Below, in pieces: positions 32,533 through 40,712 of a stretch of 50,744 nucleotides of DNA. The notes beneath the pieces are model-generated. The model did not search any database, was not told where the DNA came from, and was given only the letters and a program-made list of their open reading frames with translations. Location: positions 1 to 50,744 of the forward strand of contig DASXZH010000032.1 of assembly GCA_036502005.1 (NCBI GenBank), in the 5' to 3' direction. Source of the stretch: DASXZH01 sp036502005. Its GTDB lineage: Bacteria > Armatimonadota > Fimbriimonadia > Fimbriimonadales > Fimbriimonadaceae. Each line of letters begins with the position of its first letter. Position 1 is the stretch's first letter. The position numbers were made by a program, and so were the translations under genes.

Positions 32533-33762
32533 CTAATCCTTATACGGATCAAAGATGTCCTTCCCGGCCATCGCAACTCCCATCGGCGTAAGCGTGTGCA
32601 GCACCTTAACTGTCTTGCCTTGTTCGGCAAGAACCTCGGGTAAACGCTTGTAGCACTGGGGCGCTTCGTCGACATTTGCGCCGCGAAGCTCAACCTTCGC
32701 AGCGGCCACCTTCTCGTCCATCATTTCACGGGTCACGCGAGGCGCGCGCTTTACGGTTCCATCCTCGTTAAGTGTTAGCTCGCCAGTTTTTCGATTGACG
32801 TGGCCGGTGGCAGCGCCACGTGACATCACGCGGCCGGCTCCGTGAACGGTCGAGTAAAACAGGTCCGCAGATTCCACTCCTTCCACTCCTTCGATAATGT
32901 AGGAAGGCTCCGCCATGGTTGCGCCCACAAAGCTTTGCTGGCCGGGATAGCATGGGGTTGCGCCCTTACGCATGACCCAGTAGTCATAGCCATCCTTTGC
33001 CTTTTCGCGCCATGCGAAGTTGTGGTGATTGTGAACTTCTTGAACCATATTCGCGCCCAAGATCTCGACAACCTTGGTGCACACCGCATCCCGCCCAGCA
33101 TAGGCATATTCGCCTGCCAAGTTCATACACTTGATGTACTGCTCACCCAAATCAGATCGCTGATGCAGCATAACGGGATCGGAATCCATGTTATTGGAAT
33201 GCATTCCGGATGCTTCAAGGAAGTAGGTTGCCAGCTTGTGGCCAAGGCCCCTTGAGCCAAAGTGAACGCCCACCCAGACTCGATCCTCCTCGTCCGCAAA
33301 GATGTCAACGTAGTGGTTTCCGGAGCCGACAGTGCCAAGTTGAGCTCGCGCCTTATCGCGAAGGCCCTTGAGGGCGTCATCGTGGTGGCCATAGCCACGG
33401 ATCAGGTACCAAGTTTCGGAATCGAACAAGGGATGGTCAATATCCCAGTTCGCGCTTCGGCCCATTCCGAACGAGATTTTCGAAGCCACGTCATCCATGA
33501 TTTGAGGCATGTTGTCCCGGATGTCGCTGGCATTTAGGTCAGTGCGAACGGCCTTGTTTCCGCAGCCGATATCAAACCCAACTGCGGAGGGGGAAATAAG
33601 CTCCTGCGACCACAGGACGCCACCAATCGGGATGGAGTATCCGTAGTGGTGGTCGGCGTTTAGGGCAGCACCTTCTACAAACCGCCGACAGTTAACAATC
33701 TGCTTCAGCGCGTTTTCGTCGATTGGCGAGCCACAGACTGCGATTCCTTCAATGATTTTCAT
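32533..33762 (-). CDS. rtcB: RtcB family RNA ligase
   Basis: A 409-residue RNA-splicing/repair ligase joining 2',3'-cyclic phosphate or 3'-phosphate ends to 5'-OH ends with GTP and Mn2+. Metal ligands are seen in GFDIGCGNKAVRTD, GSGNHYVDI, VHFGSRGLGHK and VHNHHNFAW. The guanylated His lies in TVHGAGRVMSR near residue 315. The length is at the short end of the family. No archease or RtcA/RtcR gene is nearby, so it is a stand-alone ligase. A purine-rich AGAAAGAGAT precedes the ATG. Confidence 0.93.
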   Translation of the reverse strand: MKIIEGIAVCGSPIDENALKQIVNCRRFVEGAALNADHHYGYSIPIGGVLWSQELISPSAVGFDIGCGNKAVRTDLNASDIRDNMPQIMDDVASKISFGMGRSANWDIDHPLFDSETWYLIRGYGHHDDALKGLRDKARAQLGTVGSGNHYVDIFADEEDRVWVGVHFGSRGLGHKLATYFLEASGMHSNNMDSDPVMLHQRSDLGEQYIKCMNLAGEYAYAGRDAVCTKVVEILGANMVQEVHNHHNFAWREKAKDGYDYWVMRKGATPCYPGQQSFVGATMAEPSYIIEGVEGVESADLFYSTVHGAGRVMSRGAATGHVNRKTGELTLNEDGTVKRAPRVTREMMDEKVAAAKVELRGANVDEAPQCYKRLPEVLAEQGKTVKVLHTLTPMGVAMAGKDIFDPYKD

Positions 33763-33828
33763 ATTTATCTCTTTCTATTCGTTTACAGGTTAAATCTTGT
33801 GCTTTTGTCTTTGTCCTGGATTTGTTTC

Positions 33829-34010
33829 ACACAGAGGCGCAGAGCTCACAGAGGCATTCGTTTTGGTTAAGTTGTCACGGGCGGCTAATGTCGATGCGTG
33901 CTTCAAACCTCCTGAAGAACGAAGCTCTCCATCCCCTATCACCTATCACCTATCACCTATCACCTATCACCTATCACCTATCACCTATCAAGTATCACTT
34001 ATCACCTATC
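33829..34010. repeat. Octamer run and long ACCTATC heptamer array
   Basis: 33829-33855 contains 8-nt-period units (ACAGAGGC, GCAGAGCT, CACAGAGG). 33934-34010 is eleven consecutive 7-mers of ACCTATC with variants CCCTATC, AAGTATC and ACTTATC, the longest heptamer array in the window. It is the reverse complement of the AGGTGAT-type unit used elsewhere. Nothing else was found between rtcB and the rpsD terminator. Confidence 0.85.
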
Positions 34011-34019
34011 ACGACGCAC

Positions 34020-34051
34020 AAAAAAAGAGGGTGGCTTTTCGGCCACCCTCT
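34020..34051 (-). terminator. Rho-independent terminator of rpsD
   Basis: Stem GAGGGTGGC / GCCACCCTC with a 6-nt loop. On the minus strand it is followed by TTTTTTT; on the plus strand it is preceded by A7. It lies 23 bp past the rpsD stop. Confidence 0.92.
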
Positions 34052-34073
34052 TTCTGCTTTGGAAGCCTAAAAA

Positions 34074-34682
34074 CTATCTAGCGTAATACTCGACTACTTG
34101 CTGCTCTTGGAAGAACTTGGGGAAGTCTTCTCTTTCTGGGAGAGCGGTGACTTTGCCTTTCATGTTCTGCACATCTGGCTCAAGATAGACGGGAACGGGA
34201 GCGCCTTCGTAGTGATTCATTCGAGCAATGCTCTTGCTCTGATCTCGGTCTCTCACCTCGACGACATCTCCGACACGGAGTTGGAAGCTGGGTATGTTCA
34301 CCAGCTTGCCGTTTACAAATATATGACAGTGGGTAACCATCTGGCGTGCTTGAAAAATCGTTCTCGCATAGCCAAGTCGCCAAACAACCGTCTGCAATCT
34401 CAACTCCAAAAGGCGAAGGAAGTTAAGGCTGGTGTTGCCGTGCATTCTAGAGGCCTTTTTGAAGGTGTTGTGAAACTGCTTTTCCAACATGTGGTAGTAG
34501 CGTCGGATAACCTGCTTAGCCAAAAGCTGCTCGCCATACTCGGACTGCCGTCGGTCCTTCAAGTTAGGACCGTGCTGACCCATTGGGTAAGCGCGCTTGC
34601 CGCTTGGGCATTTGGGTTGACCCCAGATGTTGAAGCCGACGATGCGGCAGATGTCGTTTTTTCTTCCTCGGTATGTCGCCAT
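34074..34682 (-). CDS. rpsD: 30S ribosomal protein S4
   Basis: A 202-residue S4, the primary 16S rRNA-binding protein that nucleates small-subunit assembly. The N-terminal block MATYRGRKNDICRIVGFN and the segment PMGQHGPNLKDRRQSEYG are typical. The S4 RNA-binding domain spans about residues 95-158 (LELRLQTVVWRLGYA, QMVTHCHIFVNGKLVNIPS). The ATG at 34682 follows an in-frame TTG by two codons and matches the usual MA start. It is monocistronic, outside the alpha operon, with its own extended -10 promoter and terminator. Confidence 0.95.
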   Translation of the reverse strand: MATYRGRKNDICRIVGFNIWGQPKCPSGKRAYPMGQHGPNLKDRRQSEYGEQLLAKQVIRRYYHMLEKQFHNTFKKASRMHGNTSLNFLRLLELRLQTVVWRLGYARTIFQARQMVTHCHIFVNGKLVNIPSFQLRVGDVVEVRDRDQSKSIARMNHYEGAPVPVYLEPDVQNMKGKVTALPEREDFPKFFQEQQVVEYYAR

Positions 34683-34724
34683 AAGCAATTTCGGGCAGGC
34701 TCACGCAGAGTCTGCAACTTGGGG

Positions 34725-34754
34725 AGTATACCAGGCACAGCGAGGGATAGTCGA
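34725..34754 (-). promoter_or_regulatory. rpsD promoter, extended -10
   Basis: On the minus strand TCGACT (34754-34749), an 18-bp spacer and TGGTATACT, in which TG precedes TATACT (34730-34725). The expected leader to the ATG is about 35 nt. Confidence 0.6.
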
Positions 34755-34810
34755 TAGGGAAGGGAAAACGGGCGAGAACGTGCAGTGTCTCGTGTGTTTT
34801 GCTTTTTCAA

Positions 34811-34846
34811 CGCGGAACAGTGGCTTTAAAAAAGCCACGTTCCGCG
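34811..34846. other. Long hairpin between the S53 gene and rpsD
   Basis: CGCGGAAC-A-GTGGCTTT / AAAGCCAC-GTTCCGCG: sixteen base pairs with one bulged A and a 3-nt loop, 8 bp past the S53-tail stop codon. It probably ends or stabilises the upstream minus-strand transcript and separates it from rpsD, although no U-run follows directly. Confidence 0.6.
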
Positions 34847-34853
34847 CGAACAC

Positions 34854-36179
34854 TTAAGGCTCAGGACTCAGGACTCCCTCCGGGTTGACCACCATCGTTG
34901 TCGTAACCGACGTCGAGCCCGTAGTCGCGGTTATCGTAACCGTTGTAGAGGATGTAACCTTACTGGTCGTTACCGGTCCATTAGCAGCGGTAGCCCCCGC
35001 CGGAACGGGAATCGTTCCAGGAACTACCACAGCCGGGTTGCTGCTCTTAAGAGTCACGACGTATCCGCCGGTGGGCGCGGCTCCGGTTAGGTAAACGGCC
35101 ACCTTCGTGCCATTTCCTCCTACCACCGGAGACGGGGCTACTCTCACAACAGAAACACTGGGAGGTACTACAGAGAATGTGGTCGTTACGCTGGTCGCAC
35201 TAGTCTTGGCAGTTATAGTAACTGTTGTTGAACTCGCAACCGGCGTCGTCGTCACCGTCTCGTTGGCCGCCGTAGCGCCGGCAGGAACCGTTATTGTTCC
35301 AGCAAGGGCTGCCGCAGCGTTGTTGCTGCTTACCGTTACCGGGAACCCACCCGTTGGTGCGGCACCGCTAAGGTAGACAGCCACCTTTGTGCTCACTCCG
35401 CCTAGGACAGGAGCAGGAGCTACTTTAACCAGGTCGACGCTGGGCGGAACCACCGAGAAGGTGGTTTGAACACTAGTTGTGCCAGTTTTCGCCGTAATCG
35501 TAACGGTGGTTGAACTCGCAACCGGTGTTGTCGTCACTGTCTCATTTGCCGCGGTTGCGCCAGCCGGAACTGTAATCGTTCCAGCGAGAGATGCCGCAGC
35601 GGAGTTGCTGGAAACGGTGACGGGAAATCCGCCAGAGGGAGCAACCGCATTCAAATAGACGGCCACCTTCGTGCTCACGCCGCCCAGTACAGGGGCAGGC
35701 GCAACTCTTACCGAGCTGACGCTCGGCGGAAGAACAACCATGGTCGTTTGCACCGTTGAGTTTCCGGATTTAGCGGTCACTGTGACTGTTGTCGCTGCGG
35801 CGACAGAACTCGTCGTTACGGTCGCATTTGCAGCGCTCGATCCCGCAGGAATCGTTATCGTTCCCGGAACCGTTGCAGCAGGGTTGTTGCTTGCGACGCT
35901 GATTTGGACTCCGCCAGTGGGTGCCAACTGATTTAGATAGACGGCCACTTTTGTGCTCACGCCGCCGATTACGGGCGAGGGAGCGACTTTGACTGCCGTG
36001 ACAGGAGGAGGTGCCACCGTGGTAACGGTGAAGGTCTTAGCGCCAGTTGCAAGACCGAGCGGAGCACTAACGGTAACGTTAAAACTCCCTCCACTCGCGA
36101 GCAGGGAGCTTGGAACCACCGCCTGAAGCTGGGTTGCACTCTTAAAGGTTGTTGTCAAGGGTGTTGTATTGAAAACCAC
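34854..36179 (-). CDS. Tail of the S53 gene: TIG-like domain and four beta repeats
   Basis: An open segment of 441 codons from a GTG. The first 60 residues finish a TIG/IPT-like domain. Then come four repeats of about 85 residues, each opening with a V-[KR]-V-A-P-[SA]-P-V block and GGVSTKVAVYL, and containing PAGATAANETVTTTPVASST. The repeats are highly similar at the DNA level, indicating recent duplication. Such tails usually mediate surface attachment or spacing. Without the frame restored it has no export signal and is unlikely to be made alone. The last codons (SPEP, stop) coincide with a three-unit heptamer run GAGTCCT at 34857-34877. Confidence 0.6.
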   Translation of the reverse strand: MVFNTTPLTTTFKSATQLQAVVPSSLLASGGSFNVTVSAPLGLATGAKTFTVTTVAPPPVTAVKVAPSPVIGGVSTKVAVYLNQLAPTGGVQISVASNNPAATVPGTITIPAGSSAANATVTTSSVAAATTVTVTAKSGNSTVQTTMVVLPPSVSSVRVAPAPVLGGVSTKVAVYLNAVAPSGGFPVTVSSNSAAASLAGTITVPAGATAANETVTTTPVASSTTVTITAKTGTTSVQTTFSVVPPSVDLVKVAPAPVLGGVSTKVAVYLSGAAPTGGFPVTVSSNNAAAALAGTITVPAGATAANETVTTTPVASSTTVTITAKTSATSVTTTFSVVPPSVSVVRVAPSPVVGGNGTKVAVYLTGAAPTGGYVVTLKSSNPAVVVPGTIPVPAGATAANGPVTTSKVTSSTTVTITATTGSTSVTTTMVVNPEGVLSPEP

Positions 36180-36220
36180 CGTCTCGTGGTTATTGAAGCC
36201 CGCACCGTCGACGGTAAGCG

Positions 36221-37906
36221 TTAGGTTTGAACGGCAAGCGCTGTATTGGGCTGAAGGGTTGAGATACTTGAGCCCGTTGTGGTGTAGCCCATGAATCCGC
36301 TATAAATCGGCGACCCCCAACCGGTGTCAAAATCCCATCCAGCATCAGGTGTTGGGTCGATGCTTGTCTGCGGCAAGTCGCCAATCCCGATGCCAGACGT
36401 AATATCTTGCATGAGGCTAGGATCGGATCCGTTGGCGTAAAGGAATGAGTGCAGATCGCCGAACCGCACATTGGAGCGGTTGGCATTCGGAGTCACTCCG
36501 GCAAAGACCTGGCTCATGATCTCACCAAGTGAGCCAGCGGTTGCTGGGCTCGCAAGGCTTGTACCAAGAAGACCTTCCTGAGAGCCAGTGCCGCCAAAGT
36601 AAATGTAGATTGCGGCAGCGGTAAGGCCGTTGCCTCCAGCCGCAACGTTTGAGATATCCGGCACCAAGCGGAAGTTATAGGTGCTGGTAACCGAAGCGAT
36701 ATTAGTTGTCTGGTAGCTAGGTGCAACGTTGAATGTAAATCCATTGGCGGGCGAGTCGTAGGGATCAAAACCGCCCGTGCCGCCTCCCCATCTTGCGCCA
36801 TTCTCTTCAAGGCCCCAGTTGGTTTCATTCACAAGAGATCCGGTAGTTTCATCAATGGTGGGAACCGATCCGCCGACGATGAGAACGTTTGGATCGATAT
36901 CCGGATAAGCGACGCAGACGCCATTTTTCGTTCCGGGCGCAACGAAGGTCCTTGTTCCCGTATCGCCGGAGGCTGCCATATAGGTAATGCCTTGGGCTGC
37001 CATCGACACATGAAGGTTATATGCCTGAACGTAAAAATCTCCAAAATATGTTGTTTGGGTTCCGGCACTATTAGTGGCCGACGTCTCCCACCCATAGCTC
37101 TCACTTACGATATCCGCGATGTTGTCGGTCGAGATCTTCGATAAAGTTGAAATGGGCGCCTCCGTATCATTTGTGGAGTCATCGTAGTCGTAGATATTCG
37201 CCAACGGAGCTGCCATGAGAACGGCTTGAAGGTCCAAGTCTCCCTCGCCTTCCGCAGCGCCTTGGCCGTCGGTGCTCGTTCCGGTTCCGACCTTTACAAC
37301 TGCGATGTTAGAACCTGCGCCACCTGAGGGGACCGGAAGGTTATTCGCTGAAGTCCAATAAGGGATGTTGGCAAGCCGATAGCCGTCCCAGTTTGCAATC
37401 GCAATGTTGACTCCCTGGCCGTAGAAGCCTTTGGCATAACCGGTGTTGCCAAAGGCGCTTCGATACAGGGCTGGGGTGATAGTGGTCGTTGTCGGGTCAC
37501 CACCGGGCTTCATGGCAGCCTTTAGGAATTTGTGGGCTCTAAACACGTGACGGATCGAGGAATCGATTCCAGCAACGCCAACAACTTTAGGAACCAGAGA
37601 TGCGGGCATCTGAAGTTCGGTCAAGTTCGTTCGGAACTTGGTTCCATCTTCACGCCTTACGTAGCCTAGGCGAGTCTTGAACGTTTTCGCTACCGTATCG
37701 GCGCGCCCTTCGGCGAAGACGACGAAGTTGTTCTTAGCGACTTCGTTGACGCGGATGCCGTGAGATCGAAAGAAGGCGACACTGGCGTCAACATCGGCTT
37801 GGGCAGGTCCAAATCGTCTGCCGACTTCATCCGGAGTCAGGAATTGATGGTAGTACGCAGAATGAGGATCGTTGACCGCTTTTGCATAGGCTTCCAGGCC
37901 TGGCAT
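36221..37906 (-). CDS. S53 peptidase prodomain and catalytic domain
   Basis: A 561-codon segment with an N-terminal pro-kumamolisin activation domain (HQFLTPDEVGRRFGPAQAD) and the sedolisin catalytic fold. The Glu and Asp of the catalytic triad are in AEGEGDLDLQ near residue 223, the oxyanion Asp in AASGDTGTR near 310, and the nucleophile Ser in GTSLASPATAG near 450. The calcium site is in GWDFDTGWGSP near 530. All key residues are intact. This supports a functional enzyme or very recent inactivation. In-frame coding continues upstream of 37906 to the first frameshift. Sedolisins are acid-active, secreted endopeptidases. Confidence 0.8.
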   Translation of the reverse strand: MPGLEAYAKAVNDPHSAYYHQFLTPDEVGRRFGPAQADVDASVAFFRSHGIRVNEVAKNNFVVFAEGRADTVAKTFKTRLGYVRREDGTKFRTNLTELQMPASLVPKVVGVAGIDSSIRHVFRAHKFLKAAMKPGGDPTTTTITPALYRSAFGNTGYAKGFYGQGVNIAIANWDGYRLANIPYWTSANNLPVPSGGAGSNIAVVKVGTGTSTDGQGAAEGEGDLDLQAVLMAAPLANIYDYDDSTNDTEAPISTLSKISTDNIADIVSESYGWETSATNSAGTQTTYFGDFYVQAYNLHVSMAAQGITYMAASGDTGTRTFVAPGTKNGVCVAYPDIDPNVLIVGGSVPTIDETTGSLVNETNWGLEENGARWGGGTGGFDPYDSPANGFTFNVAPSYQTTNIASVTSTYNFRLVPDISNVAAGGNGLTAAAIYIYFGGTGSQEGLLGTSLASPATAGSLGEIMSQVFAGVTPNANRSNVRFGDLHSFLYANGSDPSLMQDITSGIGIGDLPQTSIDPTPDAGWDFDTGWGSPIYSGFMGYTTTGSSISTLQPNTALAVQT

Positions 37907-38363
37907 ATCTCGCGGGGCAAGGCTCAGGGCAACAACTACGTCCTCGTCAGCGGGAACCTCTGTAGCGGACGCTGTTTCAATGGGGGAGTGCCTTACGCTG
38001 AGGTAGCGGCGCGTAGCTTTGAGAGAGAGCCATTCCGGTAATGGCGCTAAGCCCTACGCATGCGATTGCAAGACGGCCGAGGCGCGCTAGTCCGCGCACT
38101 TTTAATTCAATATTAATCAAGAAGACTCCTATTACTGGTGATTGCTTTTTTCTGTCCAGCACCTCGGAATCGTCAATGTGGCTACGCCGACACACTCTCC
38201 CTTAGCTAATCGTAATTATACGAACTTTTAGGGCAAAGAAGTAAGGGAAAGCTCTTTGTTTAGCAAGTTTCCAGGCTACGCCGCGGTTGATTGATTTCCA
38301 ACGAGCAGTGTTGCAATCCTCAAGTTCAGATTTGCCATCCCCGGGATGCTTGGCCTTGAAAAT

Positions 38364-38456
38364 GTCTTGTGTCTTATGTCTTTTTAACTGGTTCACCTGG
38401 AATGCGCCGTGTCATGGCCGAGCACTTCAAGACCCAAGACATAACACGCAAGACAT
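38364..38456. repeat. Heptamer array pair, GTCTTAT unit, inverted arms
   Basis: The left arm 38364-38384 is GTCTTGT, GTCTTAT, GTCTTTT. The right arm 38429-38456 is AAGACCC, AAGACAT, AACACGC, AAGACAT. The arms are complementary across 44 nt. It lies between the divergent S53 and DUF2784 genes; the rest of 38121-38514 shows no gene. Confidence 0.85.
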
Positions 38457-38514
38457 CCTATGGGTCGTATTTGAAACGAGTTACCCGGCCACTAGCGATA
38501 CAATCTAAACTCCC

Positions 38515-38919
38515 ATGCTGGCAATCGGTAATGTTTTCTTTTTCATCTTCCACACGGTGTTGATCTTCTTCAACGTGTTTGGGTGGTTGTGGAAGCCCAC
38601 CAGAAAATGGAACCTCGCAACCCTCCTCCTAACGGCTGTTAGTTGGGGGATTATGGGGATTTGGAAGGGTGCCGGCTATTGCATCTGCACAGATTGGCAT
38701 TGGCAGATCAGGCGAGCAATGGGGATCCGTGATAATGCCGATAGCTATCTGGTTCTACTTGTTCAAAAAATATCGGGCTGGAACCCGCCAATCTCACTGG
38801 TAAATAACGTGGCGCTGGCGGTTTTCGTTATCTCCCTCGTGGGTAGCGTTTACACGAATGTTCGGGACTTGAGAATGGCTACACGGCCTTCAAAACCTTC
38901 CTCGTCTAATTCAATGTGA
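38515..38919 (+). CDS. DUF2784 family membrane protein
   Basis: A 134-residue integral membrane protein matching DUF2784. Helices lie at about 5-24, 33-52 and 96-115, with the conserved block GAGYCICTDWHWQIRRAMG between the second and third and NADSYLVLLV after it. Function is unknown for the family; the invariant Cys and His residues suggest metal or cofactor binding. The TGA stop overlaps the GTG start of the DUF72 gene (GTGA), so the two are translationally coupled. Confidence 0.85.
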   Translation: MLAIGNVFFFIFHTVLIFFNVFGWLWKPTRKWNLATLLLTAVSWGIMGIWKGAGYCICTDWHWQIRRAMGIRDNADSYLVLLVQKISGWNPPISLVNNVALAVFVISLVGSVYTNVRDLRMATRPSKPSSSNSM

Positions 38920-39647
38920 AAGGGAAGACTTATATCGGGACAAGCGGGTGGACTTACAAGCACTGGCGAACGAACTGGTACAAGGATGTCCGACCGAAGG
39001 ATTTCTTATCTTATTCGGCAGAACACTTTACGGGTTTGGAAGCGAATGGAACTTTCTATCGCCTGACAAAACGTTCTACTTTTGAAAGTTGGCGCGACTC
39101 AACTCCGCCTGATTTTAGATTTTGTGTCAAGGCGCATCGTTATCTAACGCACCGAAAGAAGCTAAAAGATATTTCGGAGGGGATTCAAAAGCAAAAGGAG
39201 GGAACCGATGGTTTGGGCGAAAAGTTGGCCGTTGTTCTGTGGCAGCTTCCGGCCAACTTTGGAGCAAATATTGAGCGGCTAGAGGAATTCCTGGAAAATC
39301 TGAAAGCTTGGGACAATACTCGTCATGCCATCGAGTTCCGTCAGAAGAGTTGGTTTACGGAAGAAGTGTCTAGAAAGCTGGCTGAAGCCAAGGTTGCCGT
39401 CTGCATTTCGGACTCGCCAAAGTGGCCCATGTGGGAGACGGTTACAACCGACATCGCCTATGTACGATTGCACGGACACACACAGCTTTACGCTTCCAAC
39501 TATTCTGAGACTGCTTTGGAGGCGTGGTCTTGGAAAATAAGAAAATGGATGAGATCGGGCGACGTTCACGTCTATTTTGACAATGACGCTTTAGCTCACG
39601 CGCCCTATAACGCTGTGAGATTGATGGAGATGGTAGGGGAGGGCTAG
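38916..39647 (+). CDS. DUF72 family protein
   Basis: A 243-residue TIM-barrel-like protein of the DUF72 (YecE) family, probably cytoplasmic. Family motifs are YIGTSGWTYKHWRTNWY at the N-terminus, LEANGTFYRLTKRSTFESW near residue 42, FRFCVKAHRYLTH near 68, and a C-terminal YFDNDALAHAPYNA. Function is unsettled; a nuclease or metal-binding role has been suggested for the family from fold comparison. It starts with GTG overlapping the previous stop by four bases. Confidence 0.9.
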   Translation: MKGKTYIGTSGWTYKHWRTNWYKDVRPKDFLSYSAEHFTGLEANGTFYRLTKRSTFESWRDSTPPDFRFCVKAHRYLTHRKKLKDISEGIQKQKEGTDGLGEKLAVVLWQLPANFGANIERLEEFLENLKAWDNTRHAIEFRQKSWFTEEVSRKLAEAKVAVCISDSPKWPMWETVTTDIAYVRLHGHTQLYASNYSETALEAWSWKIRKWMRSGDVHVYFDNDALAHAPYNAVRLMEMVGEG

Positions 39648-39660
39648 GAACTTATCAGGT

Positions 39661-39846
39661 GGAACGTGGAACGTGGAATCGAGAACGGAGAGCATAGAAC
39701 ATATAATATTAGAACGCAGAAAGGAGATTCAGCTCGTCCAACAAAATCAACTACAATCGCACAATTAGAACTCGGCGAGTGCCTTCCCCCCATTGGTTCC
39801 GTCTAGGTTCTAAGTTCTAAGTTCCAAATTCTAGCTTCCACGTTCT
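39661..39846. repeat. Heptamer array pair, GGAACGT / AAGTTCT units, inverted arms
   Basis: The left arm 39661-39717 has GGAACGT twice, GGAATCG, AGAACGG, AGAGCAT, AGAACAT and further diverged units. The right arm 39805-39846 has AGGTTCT, AAGTTCT, AAGTTCC, AAATTCT, AGCTTCC, ACGTTCT. The arms are complementary and 87 nt apart. The right arm ends 10 bp from the stop of the minus-strand gene at 39857. Confidence 0.85.
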
Positions 39847-39856
39847 ATGCACCCAA

Positions 39857-40162
39857 TCACCATCCCCCATAGGGGCTGGATATCTCGTTTAGAACTTCTT
39901 CTGCTTTCAAAGTTCTAATCGGTGCGTAAGCGGATCGAGCGACGACGGAAAAGACTTTTTCCAAGAGGACTTGCCTGGGGAAGTTTCTACCCTGAAGCGA
40001 AAACAAGTTCCAGCAAAGGTTATCGATTGCGGACTTTTGCTCTTGGAATACAAACTTGTCTTCAGCGGCAACTTTCGGAAGCCTGTCCCGACAGAGCATG
40101 GTGATTCCATCGCGGATCAAATCCGCGTCTTCAAAAACAGTGTAAGTTTGTGCTGTGTTCAT
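39857..40162 (-). CDS. Hypothetical protein
   Basis: A 101-codon frame without recognised family. Support for it being real: normal amino-acid mix with acidic helical stretches (TVFEDADLIRDGIT, TLKAEEVLNEIS), purine-rich first codon positions, and a heptamer arm directly after its stop, as at other genes here. Against it: the Shine-Dalgarno-like GGAG is 12 bases from the ATG and overlapping plus-strand frames are also open. If it is not a gene, 39648-40301 contains only the repeat above. Confidence 0.45.
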   Translation of the reverse strand: MNTAQTYTVFEDADLIRDGITMLCRDRLPKVAAEDKFVFQEQKSAIDNLCWNLFSLQGRNFPRQVLLEKVFSVVARSAYAPIRTLKAEEVLNEISSPYGGW

Positions 40163-40301
40163 CGAGTCGAGTCTAAGTTCTCCAGAATTAATTCTCGGTT
40201 TAAGAACCTAAGACTTTTACAATCTAGGTAAAAACAGGCAACTTTGCTTTTGATTTAGGTTGCTAGTTCTGAATCGCGGGTAATCGACCGACAATTCTAT
40301 T

Positions 40302-40706
40302 GTGCGAAAAAGGAGAAAGAAGGGCGGTTTTACGCTTGTTGAGATGCTGGCCTGTCTAGCATTTCTTTCTCTGGCCATTTACCCCATGCTGACGTGTATC
40401 ACATGGAGCCTTAAGACAGCACTTCAGACCCAGGATCGAATGTGGGTTGAGGGCCTTGTTCAGGACTCTATAGAGACGCAGCGGGGAACTGCATTAACTT
40501 CCGCCCTTACAGCGGGCACAACAACGACAGCCAACACCCCAACTGGCATGTCTTGCACGGTGACGGTAAAAACGGTGATCGCGCTGGTTAGCGGCTACAC
40601 AGATCTTTATTCGGTTACCGTTACGGGCACATGGACCGATGCCGTCTTCAACAAAAACCAGAGCACGATTACCCTAGTGACGTATATGCGTGCCCCGCAC
40701 GTTTAG
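40302..40706 (+). CDS. Pseudopilin-like protein, PilV/GspI type
   Basis: A 134-residue prepilin with basic leader MRKRRKKGG, processing site GFTLVEMLACLAFLSLAIYP (Glu at mature position 5) and a short beta-rich tail. This is the size and shape of minor pilins such as PilV or GspI. The GTG start at 40302 has no clear Shine-Dalgarno. It is isolated from the other pilin-like genes at 45152-47619 and convergent with the beta-barrel gene, 6 bp apart. Confidence 0.75.
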   Translation: MRKRRKKGGFTLVEMLACLAFLSLAIYPMLTCITWSLKTALQTQDRMWVEGLVQDSIETQRGTALTSALTAGTTTTANTPTGMSCTVTVKTVIALVSGYTDLYSVTVTGTWTDAVFNKNQSTITLVTYMRAPHV

Positions 40707-40712
40707 AAAAGA

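Larger units (their letters stand above)
34854..38120 (-). pseudogene. S53 (sedolisin) peptidase gene interrupted by two frameshifts
   Basis: Three consecutive open segments reconstruct one secreted peptidase of about 1,085 residues. Segment 1 starts at TTG 38120 (AGGAG five bases before) and encodes a signal peptide (RLAIACVGLSAITGMALSQS). It stops at 37977, just past a run of five G at 37982-37986; removing one G continues into segment 2 (IETASATEVPADEDVVVALS). Segment 2 is the prodomain and catalytic domain and stops at 36221. Adding one A to the adjacent A-run gives VQNLTLTVDGAGF and continues into segment 3, a TIG-like domain and four repeats. Both lesions are single-base homopolymer changes, so sequencing error, recent decay or slippage control are all possible. 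Confidence 0.75.

Noticed and set aside
33934..34010. CRISPR array
   Set aside because: Units are 7 nt with no spacers and no cas genes; it is a simple phased heptamer array.
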